64,000 nucleotides of DNA from Moniliophthora roreri (taxonomy: Eukaryota; Basidiomycota; Agaricomycetes; Agaricales; Marasmiaceae), in assembly GCA_001466705.2 (NCBI GenBank), contig LATX02000188.1:186001-250000 (forward strand), given 5' to 3'. Made by a program: the position numbers and the translations under genes. Below are positions 9,327 to 20,718 of the stretch, piece after piece. The notes beneath the pieces were generated by a model that did not search any database, was not told the origin of the DNA, and worked only from the letters and a program-made list of their open reading frames with translations. How positions within the stretch are numbered: position 1 is the stretch's first letter; each line of letters begins with the position of its first letter.

Positions 9327-12175
9327 TTACTGAATGAAGTAGCTGTTAGGACTAATCAGTATCAATAACATCTGATGTACTGAGCGACCTGAGGCACTGT
9401 GAGTTGTCCTCCGGATTGATGTTGATGTCAATCTTGCAGTTGGAGTAGTATTTACTGTGGAAGGATGCCCACTTCCAGATGCCGTTCTCTTTTGGGAATT
9501 CAGGTTCAGAGAGCATGCAACCTTCTTAGTGTGACATTGCATGCACACTTTCCCAGTCACTGTTTTGCATTCGTAACCATACTGCACACATATTTGGCAT
9601 GGGGCTGTATAACATTTAGAACAGAAGTATGAAAAGTAAAGGTCACTTATGGCTGTTCGCATGAGAGCCAGCCTCTGCTTCAGCTTGCATAGTATCTATA
9701 AAACACATAGCACGGTAGATCATATTTCATGGGATGGTAGTACTTACAGTCGTTCACGTGAGAGCGGGCCTCTGCTTCAGGTTCTTTAGCTTGCATAGTA
9801 TCTATAAAACATGTAGAATTAGCACAGTAGATTATATTTCATGGGATGGTAGCACTTACAGTTGTTTGCGTGAGAGCCGGCCTCTGCTTCAGCTTGCATA
9901 GTATCTATAAAACATGTAGAATCAGCATGGTAGATTATATATCATGGGATAGTAGTACTTACGGTTGTTTATGTGAGAGCGGGCCTCTGCTTCAGGTTCT
10001 TTAGCTTGCATAGTATCTATAAAACATGTAGAATTAGCACGGTAGATTATATTTCATGGGATGGTAGCACTTACAGTTGTTCACATGAGAGCTGGCCCCT
10101 GCTTCAGCTTGCATAGTATCTATAAAACACATAGAATCAGCATGATAGATTATATATCATGGGATGGTAGTACTTACAGTCGTTCATGTGAGAGCGGGCC
10201 TCCACTTCAGGTTCTTTAGCTTGCATAGTATCTATAAAACATGTAGAATTAGCATGGTAGATTATATATCATAGAATGGTAGTACTTATGGTTGTTCGTG
10301 TGAGAGCCGGCCTCTGCTTTGGCTTGCATAGTATCTATAAAACACATAGAATCAGCATGGTAGATTATATATCATGGGATAGTAGTACTTACAGTCGTTC
10401 GCGTGAGAGCATGCCTCCACTTCAGGTTCTTCATCCTGCATAGTATCTACAAAACATGTAGAATTAGCACAGTAGATCATATTTCATGGAATGGTAATAC
10501 TTACAGTCATTTATGTGATAGCAGGCCTCTGCTCCAGGTTCTCCAGCTTCATACTCATGGGAATCCATATTAACATTTTCAGCAGTATTCTTCATATCAC
10601 TACCTTGATTATCTTGATCCTCAATGGTATTACTAGCAGGTTTGAAGCCTATAGTGGCAGTTTCAACCGCCGGGTGAGACGTAACTGTGCCACTGTCCTG
10701 GTCCTGTGTGATGCTAATCACAAGGTCAGTCCTTGTAGGTTCAGTGACCATCACAGTGTTGGTGGCAGTGGCTGGAGTGGCTTGAGATTCTTCAGTCTGG
10801 GTTATGTCATTAATAGAGGCAGTTTCATCGATTAGGCTCTCGTCTATTAATGACTGGGAGCCACTCGATGTCAAAGCAACTAAAGAAGAATGATTGAGAT
10901 TTGTGAAACAAAGGACAAATGTAACACGAACTTGGAGTAAGCTTCTTAAATGCATGAAGTGGTGCCACAAAGCTTTCTTCATATTTCTCCTGCAACTCAT
11001 CAGGAACCTTGAAGTTTGCTGATGTCCTTTGACCAGCTACAGTAATACTGAAAGATAATTAGAACTGACCAGAAGTTGTAATCAATGAACTTACCCCTCA
11101 ATTTGGTTACTGCCACCAGGTTGTGGGATAACGGCGTGTGAAGAACATGATGTCACCAACTTGATTATGACCATCCCCAATCAGCTGCCCAAGACAGATC
11201 GACACGAAGGATCCAATTTTACTTTGGTTCCTGTAAAGTAGCTCGTTATCACCATGTAGAGATAATTGTAAGTAAAACTTACTCAAGCAGTTGCTCTGGT
11301 GTTGCTTTTGCTGTTCAGTTCTTGTTGATTATACTGGCCTTCTCCTCGTAGAGTCTCTTGTCCTCGTCAGAAACACTTCTCCACAATGTATCCTTAGCTT
11401 TCCTCCAGGTGTTCAGTGTACTGCCTCTCTCACAACTGGCTCCAAGGCGACACTGCTCATCCATAATAGACTTTGCATTATCTTTCCGCCACTCATTACT
11501 TGCCCATGTCGCTTGTAGTAGACTGCCCGAACTTGATGAAGCCTCCTGTGATGGCTGCGATGAGGTGGTATGGCTTACTGTAGTAGACAATGGTAATGGC
11601 TGAGGTGTAGATGCAGATGGTGTGGGTATGAGTGTTGAAGGCATGGTAGATGGTGGTAATGGCTGAGGGGTAGGTGCAGACGGTGCAGGTGTCGGTGTTA
11701 AAGATGTAGACATCAAAGGTGCAGGCACAGGCGTTAAAGATGTACCTGGAAGTACTGAAGATGCTCCCATATTAGCAGGACATGGAGGTGCAGGGCGTTC
11801 CCCACAGTGTACACGAGCACTGGCATTGGTGAATTGACGATAGACAGGCTTGTGGACTGTTAATAGTGCATTATTGAATTGGGGAAAAAAATCACATACA
11901 TCACAAAAGTTGGTGCATGAATAGTCTTCACTATTGTAGCCAAAATGTTCTCGGAATCTGTCCAGGACGTTCACATCCACCCATTGTTTCTTCACACCTA
12001 GGTGATTTCCCACCTCCCAAAGGTGCCAATACGTTGGGAAGTATTCATTCTCCAGCCAAGCCTTCTCCTCAGCTGTAACTTTATGGTTCATGGATGACCG
12101 AGCCAGCTGTGGAGCCATACCAGTTGCAACAGCATATGATGGCAGTGGCGCAGTGGACGAGGGCAACATTATCAC
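9327..12175 (-). CDS. Accessory multi-exon gene of the KDZ-type element
   Basis: Read from 12175 downward. The first exon (to about 11315) encodes about 280 residues: an N-terminal region with aromatic motifs (ENEYFPTYWHLWEV), a Pro/Thr-rich low-complexity stretch, and a basic helical segment near the end (EWRKDNAKSIMDEQCR) resembling an HMG-like or DNA-binding helix. Further short exons follow, then an acidic Ser/Thr-rich exon (about 10880-10510), then the amplified small exons (9651-10446), then a Cys-rich end near 9620-9480 with spacing like CQICVQYGYEC and CMQCHTKKVAC, a zinc-binding cluster. Its family is unknown to me; similar proteins accompany KDZ transposases in mushrooms. Two exon donors have changed from GT to AT, so current function is doubtful. 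Confidence 0.55.
9651..10446 (-). repeat. Tandem array of alternating 45-nt and 54-nt exons with introns
   Basis: Eight cassettes. Long exons (54 nt) start at plus positions 9748, 9963, 10178 and 10393, exactly 215 bp apart. Short exons (45 nt) start at 9651, 9860, 10075 and 10290. Each is flanked on the minus strand by a TATAG or TACAG-like acceptor and, in six of eight, a GTAAGT donor. Introns are about 52-58 bp. All exons are multiples of three and in phase 1, so each adds 15 or 18 residues (YTMQA...SHAN(N/D)) without shifting frame. Confidence 0.85.
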
Positions 12176-12377
12176 GTTGGGTGCAATAGAAGCAGGATTC
12201 AGAGATAGAAGCTGGGCAATAGAGGACGATAGTAAGGATGTACTCAGTGGCAGATGTGTGCAAAGCCAGCTAGAACATAGTTGTTGAGAGAAGGCAGGAG
12301 AGGGATGGTAAAGTGGGGCTCCAAAGATGGTGGTATGATTTCAAGAAATGTGGGAAAAAAATTCAGGTAATTTTCAG

Positions 12378-13346
12378 AAAATGACAATGGAGAAAGTACA
12401 GAAAGTAGTGATGAGACATGATCCAGATTGCTGCAGTCTGATTGCAACAAATTTGAGGGAAATGAATGTTAATCCAGATCGCCACAGCTTGATTGCATCA
12501 TATCGAGAGTTACAGCGTATGCAGGTCATCAACACTGCCTTGAGGCTTGCATATAAATATGGAGCAGTTTCTACTGCTGTCAGATTATTCTTTCTCTCAC
12601 ACAACCATGAAAGGCTCACCAGCATTCCAACAGGAGGTCAACACTTATCACGTTCGACTCCGAACTATTATTCGTGACCTTGCAGATGATATTGCTGGGC
12701 CTCTCCCTCGAACATACCTCAATCAACATGGATGTTGTATCAAGGCTTATGTCAATTATGGGGAAAGTGATTTTGACAACATCGGTAGGATCTATAGCAA
12801 GGTCAGTCATGATGAAACATAGATATTCAGATTTACTCACCAATTACACAGTGTACCACCCAGTCTCATCTGCATCATCCTATTGTATATGCGACCGACA
12901 ACCTTGATGCCGAGGCTATGAAGGGATTTCACCACTTGTGGGCTCTTTATGAGCTCAGTGGTTGGAAATATTCATCTTCTCTGGAGCAGTGTTCAACTGA
13001 GAGGCAGCACTTAGATGTCCTTACGGCATTTATCAAACAAGCGGTAGCACTGTCTCAGGAACACGCCCACCAGGTCAGAAACAGCACAACTCCCAATGCG
13101 GGCTCTCCTTCTCATTGTGAACAGTCACCATCATCAGCTCCAACTACACTCCCCGCTTCATTGTCCACAAGCAGCACATCACCAGTTTTCACCATGTCAC
13201 CAGTTCTAGGGAAGAGGAAATGGGGCAGTTCAGATGGGAAGCGGAAGGCTAAGCGCATGGCACTGCAACCATTTCCTTGCCCTTCTCCATTGGAAATACC
13301 ACAGCATATGTTTCATGATGTGAGTAATGGAGAATTCTTCATTTAA
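12378..13346 (+). CDS. Second accessory gene of the KDZ-type element, unknown
   Basis: Divergent from the gene at 9327-12175. Open plus-strand segments at 12378-12677, 12620-12822 and 12918-13346 read as pieces of one protein that must be joined by splicing or are frameshifted. The last segment begins with an aromatic region (HHLWALYELSGWKYSS), then a Ser/Pro/Thr-rich stretch, and ends with a basic cluster (GKRKWGSSDGKRKAKR) resembling a nuclear localisation signal. Stop at 13344-13346. Not recognised; its position between accessory gene and transposase suggests it belongs to the element. Confidence 0.4.
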
Positions 13347-13514
13347 CAACTTGGTCAAATTTGAATTACACAATATTTCTTGGATGATAGAATAGAGCAA
13401 AGTTAATGTTATTTGTTAAAGATTTTACAATGCATCACTTACTAGATCTTGAGTTAATGTTAGGCTTCACTACATACTTGAGGACTAAGCGGCAGTTCCA
13501 CATACATAAGAATC

Positions 13515-13717
13515 TAGGGCTGTTTGCTGTAACTGTATATGGTTACAACCGTACACTTTACAGTTTACATGGCTGTACATATGGCCATCAAGACAGTGTC
13601 AACCTGTACTGTCTACCATACCGTACATAGAATAAAAAATGGCTTACTGGTACAGATACGATAGCTGTACAACCGTTACTGTCGCCACCATATATACAGT
13701 GACAGCAAACAGCCCTA
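13515..13717. mobile_element. hAT-like MITE, 203 bp
   Basis: Flanked by a perfect 8-bp direct repeat, TAAGAATC, at 13507-13514 and 13718-13725. Ends are inverted repeats starting TAGGGCTGTTTGCTGT. An 8-bp target duplication with TAGGG-type ends fits the hAT superfamily. No coding capacity; the small open frames across it are incidental. It is inserted in the 12.7-kb element. Confidence 0.9.
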
Positions 13718-13799
13718 TAAGAATCAGCATGAGTAACAAGAAATGGGGTAAGTGTACATGCCAATTTGGCACAAAACATACTGATTTACTTAGCAATAT

Positions 13800-14400
13800 A
13801 AGAGAAGACATAGGGTTGTAAACGCTGAGTGTTCAGTGGGACAGTGAGAACATATGTCATGGCAGAGTGAAAGAGCAATCCGATAGCACTGCATCAGCAC
13901 TGTGGAAGCTGTGCATGGGAATATTCACGTCACGGTGCACATGCTGAAAGCTGTGCACAACCGCTTTCTTCATTCTTTGTCCAGCATGTCTGGATACAGA
14001 TGTGTTTACTGATTTACAGCCATATATATGGTATATAGGATAAATTATCTTGCACTAAGAAATTTACTTAATTATTTGAGTCAGTTGAGTCATTCTGGCC
14101 CAGCAACAATGCTTGACAACGTGTAAGACTACAGATTGTGTGGCAGTGTCGATGTGCCCTGTGGCTATGCTGGCATGCCCTCGGCAGTGACCCGACTGAC
14201 TCAATATATGCCGCCCAGCATACTCCAGGTCCTTTAGAGATGACTGTTACGCTTTTTCCCACCCACCTCTTCCTTCAACTAGATCACCCTAGCATTCTAA
14301 GAGCTCTAGCAGAAGCCTATGTGCCTCTGGTGGTCCAGTTCCCTAGAGTCTTGTCAATGGTACATCATGTTGAAAGGAAATTTGCACAGGCCTGATCATG
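13800..14400. other. Spacer within the KDZ-type element
   Basis: No supported gene. The last part (from about 14270) may contain a diverged upstream piece of the striatin relic. Confidence 0.35.
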
Positions 14401-14401
14401 G

Positions 14402-15042
14402 ATGCTTAGCTACAGGTAGTGATGACTGCATGGTGAAGATATAGAGAATGGATGTTGCCAGTTTAGCTTCTTCCAAGTACGCCCTTCAGTTACCTTGTCA
14501 TGCAGGTCTCATTAATTTGTTTCGATCACAGTTCCAGAGTCACTATGGAAATCGAGCCTCAACTGACTCTACAAGGCCATTCAGCTGCTATAACTCAACT
14601 AATCCATTCCCCATTAAAATGTCCGTCGTACTCTGCCTCTCTCGATTCTTCAATAAGAGTCTGGGCTCTACCTGTGTCATCTCACACAATGAAACCTCAG
14701 AATATTCAATGTCATTACTGGTGAGTAGGGGTGTTTATTGACGTGTCGGATGAGAATTGATGGTCCTGACTTTCAGGGCAATGTACCTATTCTATGCATG
14801 CACATTTGGACGGAGTGACATTGTTATCTATCGACGCATCTGGATTTTCGATTGTCTCTGGAAGCCATGATTGCTCGATTCAGTTCTGAGACCTTCTCGG
14901 TTCATGTCAGTGTGTTCAGGAGATCACAACGCACCGGGAGAAAGCGTGCAAAGGTGTTCTTAGCGTTGAATTCCACTCTTTGCTCCCGTTCATGGCAAGT
15001 GCTGGAGCTGATGGCATCATAAAACTATATGCATTGTTGTAA
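14402..15042 (+). pseudogene. Striatin WD40 C-terminal fragment, captured and decayed
   Basis: Three separated WD40 pieces in the order of the striatin tail. A segment like GSDDCMVKI is followed by a stop where Trp is expected (14440s). LQGHSAAITQ with SASLDSSIRVWALP lies at 14569-14680. After an intron-like GTGAGT...CAG, DGVTLLSIDASG and SGSHDCSIQF follow, with TGA where Trp is expected, then QEITTHREK and ASAGADGIIKLYA, ending at the stop at 15040-15042. Striatins are WD40 scaffolds of the STRIPAK complex and end in this ASAGAD motif. The middle repeats, coiled coil and caveolin-binding part are absent. It is a host gene fragment carried inside a transposon. Confidence 0.75.
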
Positions 15043-15249
15043 CCTTCCCTTCTAATATCTTTTATTATTTCTATGCATCGCATTCTGCTGATAGATTTAG
15101 CATTTTTTAAGCAATTGGATTCTTATTTGTGCTTCCTCATGAATCACCTCCCACATTGGGTGGTGGGATGGGTCTTCCAGTGAATCTTTGCAGCGAATGA
15201 TGTACACATGTACGCCCTCCGGAATACCTCACAATTCACCCACAATGGG

Positions 15250-15723
15250 TTACTCCACTGTCAGGATTCCATTCCTATATGCAAACAAGCACCCGACACC
15301 GCCCCATCTCTGTCGAGTGTTTGATATTGCCTACTCTCCCAACCCTCACCCATACAATGGCGGCAGAGGTGGAAGAGAGTTGTGCTTCTGGTGTTTCCTT
15401 TGGGACTTAGCTGACCTGACAGTTGTCTATTGGGCATTGCGGTAGTAATAGACCTCCATTTCCAATGCCGTGAGCTTGTTTGTAAGATGCTCTGGGTTAA
15501 AATGACCGTAAAAGGAGTCATTTGATTGACCTGCAGGCTATGAGCACTCAATGAAGATGCTTGAGAGCGTATCAGGGATCTTGAGTGCAGTGAGATGCCA
15601 GACGTTGATGGTTCGAGGAATAGGCGCTAGGGAGTTGGGCTCAATGTCATTGCGAATGAAGAATGCTGCAGAATCGTAAGATCCTGATTGTTTGCATCCA
15701 TGATTCACGACCCTTGGTTGCAC
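15250..15723 (-). pseudogene. Unassigned gene fragment in the KDZ-type element
   Basis: Minus-strand frames at 15723-15541 (INVWHLTALKIPDTLSSIFIEC) and then, in a neighbouring frame, sequence containing SFYGHFNPEHLTNKLTALEME (about 15540-15440) read like one protein with a shift between. Composition is protein-like rather than repeat-like. It may be a second captured host fragment, but I do not recognise it. Confidence 0.3.
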
Positions 15724-15739
15724 AGAGATATCAGGGGAT

Positions 15740-16350
15740 ATTGTTTGATATGAGCCATTTGCTAAGACACTAGGGGCAAAATGAATAGTGTATGCTGGAG
15801 AAGGTCAACTTATGTCAAATACAGGAGCTTATAGCTGGTGTCATCCTCCTTCCATGAAGCCAAGTTGGGCCAAATCTGGTCTGCAAAAACTGTTTCCAAA
15901 TCTTTTAGTGCCTTCCTCATGCAATAAACACATTTCCAAGGTCCATCAAGTGTACCAGTGGATATGACGAGATCATTGATAATTCAGCAGGTGCTTGGTA
16001 TTGATGTGATAACATCACTGAGATTAGGCTAGCAGTTATATCTTATCAACACAGATATCTGATGCCGGCAGTAACTCGTCAGTATGACTCGAACAACAAC
16101 ACTAACTTCCTCTCTTCCATGAACACTATCTTGGGATTTACTCTTCAATCAAAGCTTGTGTGCCACATCCCACCCATTAAAGGTAATGTAGCATGTTCCT
16201 TAAATGAATTGCATGCTGAAATCAAAGTTTAGCAGTTCCACATGTCGAAGCATGTCAACCATGTGCTGGAGCGCACGAAATGAGTGTTTTATAATACTAT
16301 GTATTTTTATTCTCACTTCCCCCAACCATTTCCTCATTTTCTTGACGAAT
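15740..16350. other. Spacer upstream of the KDZ transposase
   Basis: No gene seen. Presumably holds the transposase promoter; no clear TATA box picked out. Confidence 0.35.
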
Positions 16351-16351
16351 G

Positions 16352-19300
16352 ATGGCCCCCTTCAAATTTAAAGTTCCAACAACAGCTCAAGTTCAAAAGG
16401 AGGATGCAAAAGCAAGGACACAGAAGCGGGCTGAGGTGAACAAGAGACTTAACTTGGAGCGAGCAGACGAGCAGATGAAAGTGACACACTACACAAAAGA
16501 TCAGAGGACTTGCAGGTTGACTATATGACACTCTCACCATCAAAAAAGAGGGTTATTACTCTCCAGGACATACCATCAACATCTCACACAGAAACTGATA
16601 CAGTCACCGATGCTGGAAGTCATGAAAAACCTGTAGAGAACATGATCATGGAGCAGGCAGCAGTTATAACCCTGAAGCAGAAGAAAAGCCGATACCAGGT
16701 TTGATACTCCATGTTCTATTATTTTATTTACATATCTGAACATTTTTTTTGCAAGGAAATGAGTGTGCTCATGGCAGCATTGAGAGATCGTATTCCTCAA
16801 ATACAGTGAGCCTATCTCAATCAACATTATGACTCACGCGTCGTTACACTCTGTCTGTGTGGATCCAACCTTTTACGTCTTTTTCGATGTAGAGAATGTT
16901 GGGTTCAGGGTGCACACTGCCTATCATGTATAGTTTTATGTCATCACGGAGCACCATTTCATATCATCGAGCATTGGAATGGAAACCATTTTGCACAGGC
17001 TTCATTAGCGGACATTGGTGTACATGTTTACCTCAGACACGGTGGTGATCCTTGCCCACACTCAAGCAAGACTTTCAAACGACTCACACTCATGCATACG
17101 AACGGGATAACTGACATTCTCGTCAACTTCTGCTTCTGCTCCGAGCACCTGGATGACTTTGAACAGCTTCTTGATTTGCGCCTTTTTCCTGCTACTGTCA
17201 AGAGAGTTGAGACTGTTTTTAGTTTTGAACTCCTTGATGAATTCCATCTTCATACTCTTACAAACAAGAAAGCAGTTTTCGACTATTATGATGCACTTCA
17301 GCATAAGACGAATCTGGTATTACCACAGAATGCCCCAGTGAGTTTCATTGAGCCTCTCTGTTGTGACGTCTTGCTTATATACTCTTGCAGAATTGCTATC
17401 AGCTTTTGATTCGTGTATCACATCTACACCATCATTTAGCCGGGAAGCGCAGGTCTGGTCAATCTCATGGTATTGATCAGTATGCTCCCCATAGACCTGA
17501 GAACCGAACCGCAGTATACTGCCCAGCCTGCCCTGAACCAAATTTCAATATTGACGTGCAAGAGATTCAAAATACTCCACCTGAAAAGCGGTAAATACCC
17601 TGTTTATGACCCAATTCATTTTACTGACTCATGTCTAGCCATAAAAACACCCTTTATCTGGCTGTTGATGGTTGTCACAGTGCTCAATGCCTCAAAAAAG
17701 TGAAGATCCAGACAATGTTGCACTCAATGAGGGGTCTGCCTATTTTAGCGCATGTCATAAGTTTCGAAATTATATCAAAGAGAATACCAGAGAATCTAAC
17801 ATATGAGTCTTCCCTTATGTATATTCCTATAATCTAATTCCTGATTTCAGAGCCTTTAACATGTTCAAGATTGAAAGCTGTACGAATGCAGAATATCCTC
17901 AAGTTCAAGAATGCTGTCATTACTGGTATTGTCAGTGCAATTTGCACTCAACATGGGCTTTTTCTTCCCAATGGAGTTGTCGACATGCCCAAAGGTGAAA
18001 TGTACGTTCTTTCTGTCACAGAGTATGTTTCATATTCCAAAATACATTCAACAGGTTCTGTCTTGGCGACTGGGTGCTCTACCATGCACTTTTGGGCAGG
18101 GAAGACTTGCATCATGTCCACCTCAGCTACGATCTCTGGTGTATCTTCAAAGTGCACCTTCCTGATCGTCTGAAATGTTGGCCGACCCAGTTTAGTGATC
18201 AAAACGTCATTAGACTGTTGTCTGAGGCACGCAGTTGCATACCCCAGCTGCATATCAAAGGGCATGGCCACATGTGCAAGGCATGTTATCACTTTGAATA
18301 CACATGTCATGTTGGTCGCACCAACAGAGAGCTTGTCAAGACTCCATGGAGTTCTGAGAAGCTGACCGGTGGAAGCACACATTATATGAACAATGGTCAT
18401 CGACACAACACACTAGACGACTTTCACAGATTCTGGAATTTTTGCAAGGTCCAGAAGCTTGGTAAGTCATGACCATATAGAAACATCCATTTTGATTATG
18501 ACTTAGAACCAAACAGGTGCTACTTTGGAACGTCAATGGGCTCAGGCCCAATTGGCAACTGAGGATTTACAGCCACAGTTTGATGAGTTCACTCAACTCT
18601 TTCCTCCTGACACGTTAGAGGAATGAGAATGCCTTTATGCCCAGCCCCTTCCTGACAAGAATGACAAGGATGTGGTAGACCTATTTACTGCTAGGGTTGG
18701 AAAAGGTAACGTGCTCATGTGTTGTGAGTTCCATAATATCCATGTTAAGACATTGCAGAAATACCATCCTTCCGCAATCACATTGAGACCCAGTTAGCTG
18801 AAGAGAATCTTCGTGTCATGGCTAAGTCAGGTGTTGATGGGGTGACACTTCTTATTGCAGAGGGCATTCTGCTTGATAGTATATGGTAAGTCACACTTTA
18901 TGAAGTCAGTACCGTTCTCTAACACCCTTTAGTCAGAAAATCCTTCACTTCTCATCACAGAAGAACCTCTCTGGGTCCAAAATCCAGCAGCTGGAAGGTG
19001 CTTGCCAGAAATATGTTCAACAAGCAGCTTCATTCAATGAGTCAATCTTGAGCTTTTTTCCCCTGATCATACCCGTTGTCAAGGATGAGAAACATGCTAG
19101 ACAGGGAGACAGAGCCATTGCTGAGACACCCAAATCGGCGCCACTCTTCCTCCCTAGTTATTTCGACAAAGCTCAACAGGCTACTTGCCAGATTGAGCTG
19201 GCCAGCCACATCGAGCATGATCTACGAGAAGGTCAAGCAAACGACCTTCTGGAAGAGGTTCAATGCCACATTCTAACCTATAATCATATTACCGTTGTTA

Positions 19301-20069
19301 AGAAGGTTGAGGCAACCAGTCAACGACATCATACTCGTTCACAAGGCCTTCTCAATACACAGATAAATGGTGCTAGATCAGCAATGCGGCTGTACAACCA
19401 CACTCGCAAGGCTCTAATAGCACTTGGCATGGATATAGTGGATCACCGATACCAAGAATTAAAGAGTAATCAACTTTGGGCCCACAACCGAAGTTGACAG
19501 CATGTAATTGGCGAATCAACACCTGATTCCTGGTACTGGAACACATCCACACAATCTGGCTCTTCAGAGAGGGAAGAAGTGGTGTGGAGATTAGAGCGTG
19601 CGTTACTACCTTCCTGGTTCATTAATATAAACTGACGTCTGCTTCTCTAGTGAACCGTGTCAAGTGGTTCTGTGATCACACGTGTTTAGATCGATACTGC
19701 GAGGAAATCGAGATCCTCGAGGCTGAATTCACTCATGTCTGCCGCTTTCACAAGGAGATGTGTGACATCTGGCTGAAGATGGCACAGGCTGCATCAGATG
19801 ACCAGGAACCTGGATATGCTGCTTATGCATGCAAGCAGGCCGCCACATATCAGATTCTGCTAGATGATGTTGTGAAGCATTGGTCCAGATGAGAAGAGAC
19901 AAAGCAGAAACTTGCAGACCAAAAGGAACAAACTGGAAAGGATCATGGCAACACTGACCAAAGCGAGGATGCACTCAACGCTGACGGAGACTGCGATGAG
20001 GAAGGCTGGTTGGACTTGGAAAATTATGCACAAGGGAGCTTTGAAGACAAGGAGGACTTCACAAGCTGA
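16352..20069 (+). pseudogene. CxC-type KDZ transposase, decayed
   Basis: Basic N-terminal region (from 16352), then a CxC cysteine cluster at about 16850-16960 (LCLCGSNLL, RCRECW, CLSCIVLCHHG), then FCFC (about 17125) and the KDZ core. In the core, NTLYLAVDGCHS lies at 17645-17680, the SYDLW motif near 18130, LHIKGHGH with the following Cys/His near 18250, and HVGRTNRE at about 18310. The C-terminal part (18960-19500, REGQANDLLEEV; 19650-20069 with an acidic end) fits the family. Short introns with GT-AG ends separate the exons (for example 17340-17391, 18463-18517). TGA codons at about 16806 and 18625 and a stop at 19495-19497 break it. The family (Kyakuja-Dileera-Zisupton) moves DNA transposons and is abundant in mushrooms. 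Confidence 0.85.
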
Positions 20070-20199
20070 TGGTGAGCCTTCTTCATGAATTTTTTATGCT
20101 ATCATGAAGAATTAATTCAGGATTACATCTGTTTGGCCAGGACTGCTATAGAGTGTGGATAGCCGGTTCATAGTCAATTGTGAGGCGTTGATCCTGGAT

Positions 20200-20690
20200 T
20201 GTATTGGTTTGTGCTGGATTGGCATCGGTATGGTTCTGTGTGGTTCAGTGGTTCATGTTGGATTGTGAAGCTAGATTGGTTAAGATTGTCATGGAATTGA
20301 CATGCTAAATTTCAGTGGCACTGATGCAGATTGAATGCGAATTGGGCTGGATTGGTTGGGATTGTTGTGAAATTGGTGTGCTGGATTTCTGTTGCATCAA
20401 CATGGATTGAATGTGGATTGGGCTGGATTGGTTGGGATTGTCGTGGAATCGGCGTGCTGGATTTCTGTTGCACCGACATGGATTGAATGTGGATTGGGCT
20501 GGATTGGTTGAGATTGTCATAGAATCGGTGTGCTGGATTTCAGTAGTACTGACGGAGATCAAACGGGATTGGGCTAGATTGGTTAGGATTAATGTGAATT
20601 TGGCCTGCTGGATTTCGGTCTTGCCAATGTGGATTGAATATGGATTGGGCTTGATTGACTAGGATTGCATATGATTATTTCTAATCTGGG
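20200..20690 (+). repeat. Subterminal 76-bp tandem array, right
   Basis: GGCTGGATTGGTT recurs at 20345, 20421 and 20497, spaced exactly 76 bp, with diverged copies at about 20571 and 20648. It is the reverse complement of the left array, so the element ends are mirror images beyond the TIR itself. Confidence 0.85.
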
Positions 20691-20718
20691 AATGAGATTG
20701 GAGCGAGGAGATCGAGTA

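Noticed and set aside
9640..10560. CRISPR-like repeat array
   Set aside because: The spacing reflects exons and introns. Both parts are conserved between units, the array is within a eukaryotic gene, and there are no unique spacers.
13406..13821. Open frames on both strands around 13.4-13.8 kb
   Set aside because: They lie across the 203-bp MITE and follow its inverted repeats.
20305..20662. Open frames in the right subterminal array on both strands
   Set aside because: Repeat by-products, as in the left array.
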